Shown piece by piece: positions 1-6,450 of a stretch of DNA of 64,000 nucleotides. The position numbers and the translations under genes are program-made. Origin of the DNA: JAADHX01 sp964569385 (lineage in GTDB: Bacteria > Actinomycetota > Acidimicrobiia > Acidimicrobiales > Poriferisodalaceae); contig CAZMUM010000008.1 in NCBI GenBank assembly GCA_964569385.1, positions 61,237 to 125,236 on the forward strand. The letters run 5' to 3'. The notes beneath the pieces are model-generated. The model did no database searches. It saw nothing but the letters and a program-made list of their open reading frames with translations, and was not told the origin of the DNA. Position 1 is the stretch's first letter, and every line of letters begins with the position of its first letter.

Positions 1-1
1 G

Positions 2-820
2 GCGGCAATCTCGCTGAACGCAGCTCAGGTGAACGGAAGTCGGGTCATCGGTCCGGCGATTGGTGCCTGGATGGCGTCGCGATTTGGCACAGCCGAGGTG
101 TTCGCCATCAACGCCGTGAGTTACGTGTTTGTGATCGGAGCGCTGTTGGTAGTGGAGATCCCGGCGGTGCGTTCCAAATCGACGTCGGCTAGCGATCGGC
201 TCCTCGGTGGATTCAGACTGGCTAAGGCGTCGCCCCAGGTCGGTCTACCGCTAATGACAATGGCGACCTTCGCCGCGTTCTGCTTGCCGTTTATCGGGCA
301 GATGCCGGCGCTAGCCGCCTTGAACCTAGGTGTTGAGCCCGACAGTTCTACATACGGGCTGTTGTATGCCACGTTTGGCATGGGCGCTCTCGCTGGTGCT
401 ATCAGCGTCGGGACAATCTTGGCCAAGGTTCCAAAACCCAAAGTCGTTCGGGGCACCCTCGGCCTCTTTGCCGCATCGTTAGCTGCTCTGGCGTTGGTGC
501 GGTCGCCTACCCCTGCCTATGTTGCGTTCTTCTTTGTTGGGTTGTTCTATTTCACGATGCCTGTGGCCCTCAGCACGTTCCTACAGCAACATCTTGCCGA
601 CGAAGTACGGGGCCGGGTCATGGCGCTGTGGACTCTGTCGTTTGCCGGTGTGATCGCGTTGTCGAACTCGATTATGGGTGCCCTCGTCGAGGTCACCTCG
701 ATAACCGCGGTGGCGCTCGGTGGCGCTGCCGTTGCTGGAATAATGTCGTTGGTTGTCAGACTTGAAGCCGGGCCGGTGGTTGGCGAGGAGTTGTTGACGC
801 GTCGCTCGCTCGAACCGTGA
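2..820 (+). CDS. MFS transporter, C-terminal part (5' end outside window)
   Basis: The frame is open from the first complete codon, so the true start lies before the window; 272 residues are visible. The sequence begins with a motif like SLNAAQVNGSRVIGPAIGA, characteristic of the end of the first six-helix bundle in EntS/MFS_3-type exporters, followed by hydrophobic helices separated by short loops and a second-half loop with DEVRGRVMALW, the repeated MFS motif A region (R-G-R). It is an integral inner-membrane secondary transporter, probably an efflux pump. The substrate cannot be told from the sequence. It ends 25 bases before a strong hairpin terminator shared with the convergent cold-shock gene. 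Confidence 0.85.
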   Translation, partial: AAISLNAAQVNGSRVIGPAIGAWMASRFGTAEVFAINAVSYVFVIGALLVVEIPAVRSKSTSASDRLLGGFRLAKASPQVGLPLMTMATFAAFCLPFIGQMPALAALNLGVEPDSSTYGLLYATFGMGALAGAISVGTILAKVPKPKVVRGTLGLFAASLAALALVRSPTPAYVAFFFVGLFYFTMPVALSTFLQQHLADEVRGRVMALWTLSFAGVIALSNSIMGALVEVTSITAVALGGAAVAGIMSLVVRLEAGPVVGEELLTRRSLEP

Positions 821-844
821 CGCGTATGTGGGTCTGGGCGCGAC

Positions 845-873
845 AAAGGCCGCCAGCGGAACTGGCGGCCTTT
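845..873. terminator. Bidirectional hairpin terminator
   Basis: A perfect 12-bp inverted repeat (AAAGGCCGCCAG at 845-856 and CTGGCGGCCTTT at 862-873) with a 5-base loop lies between the converging transporter and cold-shock genes. A-rich and T-rich ends on both arms make it usable from either strand. Confidence 0.85.
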
Positions 874-892
874 GGTTATAGAGAGATCTTCG

Positions 893-1096
893 TTAGGAAA
901 TAACTGTCACGTTCTGGGCCTCTGGACCCTTGCGGCCTGGGCCGATTTCGAACTCGACTTTGTTTCCTTCTTCGAGGGATCGGAAACCCGAACCCGCGAT
1001 GTTTGAGAAGTGGACGAACACGTCGTCGCCATCTTCGCGTGCGATAAACCCGAAGCCCTTCTCGTTATTGAAGAACTTGACGGTGCCTGTAGCCAT
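893..1096 (-). CDS. Cold-shock domain protein (CspA family)
   Basis: A 67-residue single cold-shock domain, the usual family length. The two nucleic-acid-binding motifs are intact: RNP1 KGFGFI and RNP2 VFVHF. The start MATGTVKFFN is the canonical one. Members bind single-stranded RNA and DNA, melt RNA secondary structure and act as RNA chaperones in the cytoplasm, in cold shock or constitutively. The gene stands alone and converges on the MFS transporter, sharing the hairpin terminator at 845-873. The region just upstream on its own strand is AT-rich, with a short inverted repeat (CAATT-ttc-AATTG) in the likely 5' leader, as is common where csp mRNA folding controls translation, but this was not tested. 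Confidence 0.95.
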   Translation of the reverse strand: MATGTVKFFNNEKGFGFIAREDGDDVFVHFSNIAGSGFRSLEEGNKVEFEIGPGRKGPEAQNVTVIS

Positions 1097-1484
1097 TACA
1101 TACTGCTTTCAATTTTCAATTGCGAACCACTTGCCGATTTTGGCCTGCGGTCAGCATCCATCTTAGAGGGTTGCCGCCATTCCCCCTCAGCTCAACTTCA
1201 AAGATCGCGCAGTCGTGGGTTCGTTAGGTTTCATCACCTAGGCCCGCTGCCACAGCCGACCAAGGTGACTTTCGCCGAAGTTGCCTAGCGGGGTGAGATG
1301 ACAATCTCGGTGATGCGAGCCGGTCGCGGTTGACTTCTCGACGGACGCCTGCCGAGTCCGTTCGATCACCGTGCCGCACGCGAAATAGCGACCTGTGCCG
1401 ATGGCCAGTTGGTTCTGGCCGTTGGCGGCGGTGGGTGTAGTGGCACTGGCGGGTTTCGTGGCCCGACTGCCGTTGAACAGTTCG

Positions 1485-1620
1485 CTATAGTCGCAGCGTT
1501 TCGAGGAGGGTGCCGGTGGGGCTGTAGCGGCCTGGGATCGCGGCGTTGGTGGCTCCGGTCGAGGGCTCGTTGTTTGATGGTCATGTCGGCGTGCAGGTAC
1601 GCCTGGGTCGAGTGGATCGA
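1485..1620 (-). pseudogene. Tyrosine recombinase (integrase) C-terminal remnant, frameshifted
   Basis: On the minus strand one frame reads STQAYLHADMTIKQRALDR, matching the T-Q-x-Y-L-H-A-D segment that contains the catalytic tyrosine of many XerC/phage-type integrases. A different frame then reads ATNAAIPGRYSPTGTLLETL and ends at a stop at 1485, matching the conserved P-G-R-Y-x-P-x-x-x-L-L-x-F-L tail of the same proteins. A frameshift therefore separates two halves of one ancestral C-terminus, and the rest of the catalytic domain (R, H-x-x-R boxes) is absent. It is a dead relic of an integrative element. Confidence 0.7.
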
Positions 1621-1652
1621 GACTGGCTCCGTATGCGACTGGCTCCGTATGC
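1621..1652 (+). repeat. 16-bp tandem duplication
   Basis: The 16-mer GACTGGCTCCGTATGC occurs twice head to tail (1621-1636, 1637-1652) and starts a third partial copy (GACTGGC). It lies directly upstream, on the minus strand, of the integrase remnant and may be slippage in decaying DNA. Confidence 0.8.
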
Positions 1653-1829
1653 GACTGGCGCCTCAAACGTCTCCTTCGTCGCGACCTGAGCGAGTCGAGA
1701 CGGACGACAGAGGCGTCGCTGTCTCGGCCGCCACAGCAAATAGGTATGGGGCGGCGTTCACAGTCTCAAGTAGGCGGCGCGGTGTACCTTGCGCAGTCGT
1801 GGTGAGACTGTTACCTTAGCGGGCACGTA

Positions 1830-2813
1830 GTGGAACTGTGGAACTCATCAGTGAGGAAGATACTTCTAGGAGTTATCGTCGCCGCAATCGCCGGGGTCGG
1901 ATTGGTAGTGCTACAGACTGGTTCGGAGGACGGTCCGGCTGCACCGCCGTCGGAGTTTGGCCTGCGGCTGGCGAACATTACTGGTGACTCAACGCCGCGG
2001 GCGAGGTCAATCGATCAGGCGATGGATGAATGTCTCGGTCTACCCGAAGGAACTTCTGCGGCGGCGAGGGCCAATGAGCCGGAGGCGTCTTTGGTGACCT
2101 CCGACGCGGTCCGTCAGGTCGAGGACTCGGTCCGGCAAGCACGAGCCGATCTGGTTGCTCAGGCGGTTGGGGGCTCAAACGGTGTCTTCGCGGCCCCGGT
2201 GGATGTTGATGGTGCGACGGGTTTGGCCGCTAGTCGCCTGGCCGAATGTGAGAGGTCGGTGCACGCGGCCATGCCATCGGGTATCGAGCTTTTATCAGAG
2301 CGCCTCGGCGTTGCTCTGACGGCGATGGAGCGTGAGTTCTGGTCCGACGAGGTAGTGCAGGAGGCTCTGGGTGAGTGGTCGGAGTGTTTTGGTTCGGCTA
2401 CGGGACTAGCGGTTGGGTCGCCGTCTGAGGTCTTGGATTTGATCGCTTTACGGCAGACCGAGTATGCGGCCGCTCTTAACTCTTCGCTCCCGTCGCTCAA
2501 CCGTGAAGTGCTGGCTGCCATGGGCGTCCACGTCGGAGATGCCGAGGTGCTAGATCTCACTTCCCCGGAGGCTGTATCTGGTTCCATTGATGTGGAACCA
2601 GCTCGCGACGCACTCCTTGCTGCGGAAGGGCTACTCAGCGGTAGCCGCAGCTGTGGCGTGGGTGCCGACCTTGTAATGCCTGCGTCGGTTGCGGAGATCC
2701 GAAAACGAATCGAAGCTAAGTTCCTAGCCGACAACAGCGAGGTCCTCCGCACGATCGAAGAGGAAATCGGCGTTCCGGCCGAAGTATCTGTTGCGAAGCT
2801 GGTCACGCGATGA
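1830..2813 (+). CDS. Exported or membrane-anchored protein of unknown function, four-cysteine type
   Basis: 327 residues. Residues about 8-29 form one hydrophobic segment after positively charged residues (VRKILLGV...), so the protein is exported or anchored with its body outside. The body is helical, acidic and holds four well-spaced cysteines, in AMDECLG, LAECERS, GEWSECFG and SRSCGVG contexts. The third context (G-E-W-S-E-C...GLAVGSPSEVLDLI) lines up with F-G-D-Y-L-S-C...GLAIETSRGEIVDM of the lipoprotein at 50771-51748, and the other cysteines align in order, so the two appear to be one family. It starts with GTG; a second GTG at 1851 is an alternative. Its stop overlaps the next gene by ATGA, indicating co-expression. 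No function is recognised. Confidence 0.7.
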   Translation: MELWNSSVRKILLGVIVAAIAGVGLVVLQTGSEDGPAAPPSEFGLRLANITGDSTPRARSIDQAMDECLGLPEGTSAAARANEPEASLVTSDAVRQVEDSVRQARADLVAQAVGGSNGVFAAPVDVDGATGLAASRLAECERSVHAAMPSGIELLSERLGVALTAMEREFWSDEVVQEALGEWSECFGSATGLAVGSPSEVLDLIALRQTEYAAALNSSLPSLNREVLAAMGVHVGDAEVLDLTSPEAVSGSIDVEPARDALLAAEGLLSGSRSCGVGADLVMPASVAEIRKRIEAKFLADNSEVLRTIEEEIGVPAEVSVAKLVTR

Positions 2814-3583
2814 CGGGCACAAAGCGGCGAGCGGTTTTCATCGTAGTCGGAATGCTCGCGGCGTCGCTGTCGGTAGCGCAAGCGCCAGAAGCGGGTGCAG
2901 CTTCCGGGTGGTGGGGATGTACCGGCGGAACTCCAGGCGGAACGACGCCATTGGACTTGTATTCCTCGATTTGGAACGTCAATAGCCAATCGCCCGATCT
3001 AATTTACGAAATTACCTTTCCAGGCTGGGGCGCCGGGACCATGAACTCGTGGTTGCACACAGACCACAAGTCAAAAGGTTCGACTACGCTTGCATCCGGC
3101 ACGTTGCACAGCCTGGAACACTCCGTTTCCATTGCCTCCAGTCCTGGCGCGCCGTATCGGGCAACTTTTGTTCGGGTCAAGTTTGATCCGCCGCCGGCTC
3201 CACTTTTCCCGTGGTACGGATGGGCGTATGGTTCTGAAGATGTGGCTGAGGAGTCGTGTACCCAGCCGTTTGGTAGGTCCTTGTGGCGGAGTGCAGCCGG
3301 TGCAAGTCATCACTATTCGGGCAACAACATAATTGGCAATGACGGTCGTCGTTGGGAGTCGCCAGCGCAGCTCTGTGTCTATGCGGGTGCTGGCCACGGC
3401 TTCAGCTCAAGCTTTAGCTGGTCGGGTGTTTCGGCGGGTTCATTGTCGGGTGGTTCGAGCGGGTGTAAGCAGTACCTCTACCAGCCCGCGCGATCAGCAC
3501 CGCACTTCACCGCAAGTACATATCGCTACAACACGACGACGTGGCAGGGTTTCTGGGGCTCAACTACCTTTTACATACGCTAG
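2810..3583 (+). CDS. Secreted protein of unknown function
   Basis: 257 residues with a clear cleavable signal peptide (TKRRAVFIVVGMLAASLSV, cleavage plausible after the AGA of PEAGAAS). The mature part is rich in Gly, Ser, Trp and Tyr with few charged residues and four cysteines, suggesting a disulfide-stabilised beta-rich exported protein. I recognise no domain. The ATG overlaps the stop of the upstream four-cysteine protein by four bases, so the two are probably translationally coupled and may work together at the cell surface. A promoter of its own is not visible. It could be a surface-binding protein or a toxin, but nothing in the sequence decides this. Confidence 0.65.
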   Translation: MTGTKRRAVFIVVGMLAASLSVAQAPEAGAASGWWGCTGGTPGGTTPLDLYSSIWNVNSQSPDLIYEITFPGWGAGTMNSWLHTDHKSKGSTTLASGTLHSLEHSVSIASSPGAPYRATFVRVKFDPPPAPLFPWYGWAYGSEDVAEESCTQPFGRSLWRSAAGASHHYSGNNIIGNDGRRWESPAQLCVYAGAGHGFSSSFSWSGVSAGSLSGGSSGCKQYLYQPARSAPHFTASTYRYNTTTWQGFWGSTTFYIR

Positions 3584-4016
3584 TGGCCTTGTGGGTCGAA
3601 TGTTGGGTCGTGGCTAGTAGCGCTGGGTTCCGGTGCTCGTTGAGTTTCCCGTGGTGTCGGGTCGATCTTACGACTTAAGGTGGCACCGGGTTGCCAACGG
3701 CGTGTCTGATACCAACGGCGGCCGTTGCTTCAGTGAGCGTTCTAGTCGAGAACGTGACGTTTGAGCTCGCGCCAGTTCCAGATGATTGTCCGATCGAGGA
3801 GTTGGGCGCCACAGGTGTCGGGACGGACGGGTTGACGACCTTGAGTCCTTCGGTGCGAAGATCATGTCGAAGGCGTCGATGAAGAACAAGACTTAACAGC
3901 GGGCGAGCAGACGCATGTGACAGCGGAGGCGGCGGCAGCCGGAGCAAATGTAATTGCGCGGAGTAACGTACGTTCTGATCAATTCTGTATGACCTTCTTA
4001 GCGAAGGGGAGTTTAT
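3584..4016. other. Intergenic region without recognisable gene
   Basis: 433 bases between the secreted protein and the GntR regulator. Short frames on both strands show no known domain and no good ribosome binding site. Near the right end there is a 10-bp palindrome (3965-3974) that may be an operator, then a good Shine-Dalgarno (GAAGGGGAG) for the regulator. Confidence 0.5.
3965..3974. promoter_or_regulatory. Candidate operator upstream of GntR regulator
   Basis: AACGTACGTT is a perfect 10-bp palindrome 42 bases before the start codon of the GntR gene. GntR proteins often bind short palindromes with GT...AC halves and repress themselves, so this is a plausible autoregulatory site. The assignment is positional only. 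Confidence 0.35.
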
Positions 4017-4775
4017 ATGTCGCATCGTGGCCTCGATCGAGGTAGCCCAATGCCACTTTGGGCCCAGCTTGAGACCGACCTTCGTCGTCGGCTCGACGAT
4101 GGTGAGTTCGACGAGAAGTTTCCCACCGACGCCGAAATGGTCGAGACCTATGAGGTGAGCCGGCACACGGTTCGCGAGGCAATTCGCAACCTCAACCGCA
4201 CTGGGGTGCTACGTCGCGAACGGGGGCGCGGCACGGTCGTAAACCGTTCTCGATATGAACAAGCTCTCGGCAGTCTCTACAGCCTGTTCAACTCGATTGA
4301 GTCAACCGGTGCTCAGCAGACCAGTGTTGTCTTGGCGATGGATGAACGATCCGACTCGATTGCGGCCGCGCAGCTCGAACTCCCCGAGGACGAACCGTTC
4401 TTCTACCTTGAACGGCTTCGCGAAGCCGACAACGAACCTTTGGCTGTCGATCGAGCTTGGATTCCAATGTCGCTGGCGTCCCCGCTGATGGAGGCCGATT
4501 TTACCCGCACCGCTTTGTACGACGAACTCGAGAAACGTACGAGCGTCCGGCCCGATCAAGGATGGGAACGGGTCAGCCCGATTATTCCGACGGCATCGGA
4601 TCGCGACCTTTTGGGTCTTGGTCGCACCGATGCTGCCTTTCGCCTCGAACGACTTGGTCGCGTGGGCGATCGGGCGATCGAGTGGCGCACCACGGTGATT
4701 CGGGGCGATCGATACCGGTTTGTGAGCGATTGGTCGGTTCGAAACGGATCCGATTTGACCTTTTTGCCCACTTGA
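4017..4775 (+). CDS. GntR family transcriptional regulator with UTRA domain (HutC/FarR subfamily)
   Basis: 252 residues. Residues about 12-75 are a winged helix-turn-helix with the family signature (FPTDAEMVETYEVSRHTVREA, then a wing with RERGRGTVV). Residues about 85-245 match the UTRA effector-binding domain: short-chain F-Y-L-E-R-L-R, then A-V-D-R-A-W-I-P, and a final strand with YRFVSDWSVR. Such proteins are DNA-binding repressors released by small ligands. The gene lies directly upstream of, and co-directional with, the molybdoenzyme operon, which has its own promoter 24 bases after this stop, so it may control that operon. It has a good ribosome binding site and a possible autoregulatory palindrome at 3965. 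The ligand is not predictable. Confidence 0.9.
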   Translation: MSHRGLDRGSPMPLWAQLETDLRRRLDDGEFDEKFPTDAEMVETYEVSRHTVREAIRNLNRTGVLRRERGRGTVVNRSRYEQALGSLYSLFNSIESTGAQQTSVVLAMDERSDSIAAAQLELPEDEPFFYLERLREADNEPLAVDRAWIPMSLASPLMEADFTRTALYDELEKRTSVRPDQGWERVSPIIPTASDRDLLGLGRTDAAFRLERLGRVGDRAIEWRTTVIRGDRYRFVSDWSVRNGSDLTFLPT

Positions 4776-4798
4776 TTTCGCACGCTTGGTCATCAAAA

Positions 4799-4827
4799 TT
4801 GATCGCGGTTCGATTTGACCGTACAAT
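4799..4827 (+). promoter_or_regulatory. Sigma-70-type promoter of the molybdoenzyme operon
   Basis: TTGATC (4799-4804), a 17-base spacer and TACAAT (4822-4827) form a near-consensus housekeeping promoter. Transcription would start around 4834, before the GTG at 4887 with its AAAGGAG site. This also argues against any translation start at 4815, which would lie inside the promoter. Confidence 0.6.
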
Positions 4828-4886
4828 CGGCGCTACGGACAACGGGGACGGGATTCGACAATGATGCCATCGCCAAAGGAGAATGG

Positions 4887-6410
4887 GTGACTCGACTCGG
4901 GTTCCTGCTAGACAGCGATTCATGTATTGGTTGCCACGCATGCACGATTGCGTGTAAAAGCGAGCACGACGTGCCTCTTGGTGTCAACCGAACATGGGTC
5001 AAGTACATCGAAACCGGCGAGTTCCCTGACGCAGCCAGACACTTCTCGGTCATGCGTTGCAACCAGTGCGAGGACGCTCCATGCATGACGATCTGCCCGA
5101 CAACGGCTCTGTTCAGGGCCGACAACGGTGTCGTCGATTTCGACGACAATCGGTGCATCGGCTGCAAGAGTTGCCTCAACGCCTGCCCCTACGACGCCAT
5201 CTTTATCAACCCCGAAACCAACACCGCTAACAAGTGCAACTTCTGTAATCACCGCATCGAGGTTGGTCTCGAACCGTCTTGTGTCGTGGTTTGCCCAACT
5301 CAGGCCATCAAAGTCGCCGACCTCGACGATCCGACCAACCTGGCCACTCGCATCATCGGCCGTGACGATGTAGCGGTGCGGTCCCCCGAGCAAGCCACCA
5401 ACCCCAAGGTCTATTACCGAGGTGCCGATCAGGCCTCGCTCGACCCGCTTCGAACTCGCATCGCCGACGACGGAATGATCTGGGCCGAGACCACCAAACA
5501 TCACCCCAACGTGCCGATCGGCCCCGACGACAACGGCATTGTGGCCAGAACGGCGTACACCACCAGCCACCCCATGGCCTGGAAGTCGAAGGTGTCTGGC
5601 TACCTCGTAACCAAGGCTGTAGCCGCGGGCACCATGATGGTTGCGGCGCTGTTAGTGCTAATGGGCCATGCCCAAGACCAAGCCGCGGTCGGCATTGTGC
5701 CGCCGATGGTCGCCGGAGTATTCACCGCCATTACCGGATTGTTGCTCGTTATCGACCTCAAGCAGCCAACCCGGTTCCACTACATCATGACCAAGGGCAA
5801 CACCGACAGCTGGCTAGTTCGAGGCGCCTGGATCCTCACCGCATTCGCGTTCGTGATGGCGGCATGGTGGATTGCAGGCATCGGCGACGCAACCTCGGTC
5901 ATCACCGTGTTGGCGATTCCGGCCGCCGTGCTCGGAGCCGGCACCGCTGGCTATACAGCGTTCCTGTTCGCTCAGTGCGAAGGCCGCGACCTCTGGCAGA
6001 GCCCGATCCTGTTGCCGATGCTGCTAGCCCAGGCCGCGGCCGCCGGCGCCTCAGCCTTCTTGGTACTCGACCTGTTCATGGACATCCCTGAGATCACCGC
6101 CATTCGCTGGGTCGGTCTCGGAGGTCTGTTGGCCTCGATGGCGCTCGTGGCCATCGAACTCAGCGGACGCCACTCGCGCCATGTCGAGATGGCCCTTCAC
6201 TCCATGACCAGCGGCGACTACAAGACACCATTCCGAATCGGTGTCGTTGTCGGAATGATTCTGCCAGCCATCGGCTTGATCCTCGCCCTGTCAATCGGGG
6301 GCGACGGCGGCACTACGTTAGCCATCGTCTCAGCACTGATGACCGTCGGTGGAATGTGGTTCTACGAACACAGCTATGTAAGCGCCGGACAATCGGTGCC
6401 ACTGTCATGA
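4887..6410 (+). CDS. Fused four-cluster ferredoxin and NrfD-type membrane subunit of a molybdoenzyme
   Basis: 507 residues combining two subunits that are normally separate. Residues 13-about 165 carry sixteen cysteines in four groups (C-x2-C-x2-C-x3-C, C-x2-C-x4-C-x3-C, C-x2-C-x2-C-x3-C, C-x2-C-x11-C-x3-C), typical of the DmsB/PsrB electron-transfer subunit with four [4Fe-4S] clusters. From about residue 230 eight hydrophobic segments follow, as in NrfD/PsrC quinone-interacting membrane subunits. The chosen start is GTG at 4887 (MTRLGFLLD), five bases after AAAGGAGA and downstream of a promoter. The protein should pass electrons between the catalytic subunit encoded next and membrane quinones. 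No signal sequence precedes the Fe-S part, implying that it faces the cytoplasm. Confidence 0.85.
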   Translation: MTRLGFLLDSDSCIGCHACTIACKSEHDVPLGVNRTWVKYIETGEFPDAARHFSVMRCNQCEDAPCMTICPTTALFRADNGVVDFDDNRCIGCKSCLNACPYDAIFINPETNTANKCNFCNHRIEVGLEPSCVVVCPTQAIKVADLDDPTNLATRIIGRDDVAVRSPEQATNPKVYYRGADQASLDPLRTRIADDGMIWAETTKHHPNVPIGPDDNGIVARTAYTTSHPMAWKSKVSGYLVTKAVAAGTMMVAALLVLMGHAQDQAAVGIVPPMVAGVFTAITGLLLVIDLKQPTRFHYIMTKGNTDSWLVRGAWILTAFAFVMAAWWIAGIGDATSVITVLAIPAAVLGAGTAGYTAFLFAQCEGRDLWQSPILLPMLLAQAAAAGASAFLVLDLFMDIPEITAIRWVGLGGLLASMALVAIELSGRHSRHVEMALHSMTSGDYKTPFRIGVVVGMILPAIGLILALSIGGDGGTTLAIVSALMTVGGMWFYEHSYVSAGQSVPLS

Positions 6411-6450
6411 GTAGTAAAGCCGCCGTCCCCCTGGCTCCCGGAGGTGTCCG

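Larger units (their letters stand above)
1097..1829. other. Gene-poor stretch with integrase debris
   Basis: This 733-base interval holds no convincing intact gene. Open frames on either strand here lack recognisable domains and have compositions typical of antisense or decayed DNA. The only identifiable content is the tail of a tyrosine recombinase on the minus strand (1485-1620) and a 16-bp tandem duplication (1621-1652). Confidence 0.6.

Noticed and set aside
1409..1819. 136-residue plus-strand frame
   Set aside because: It covers the antisense of the integrase remnant and has low-complexity Gly/Trp/Arg content with no domain.
2159..2989. 276-residue minus-strand frame
   Set aside because: It is antisense to a coherent plus-strand protein, rich in Ser/Arg/Thr as shadows are, and has no domain.
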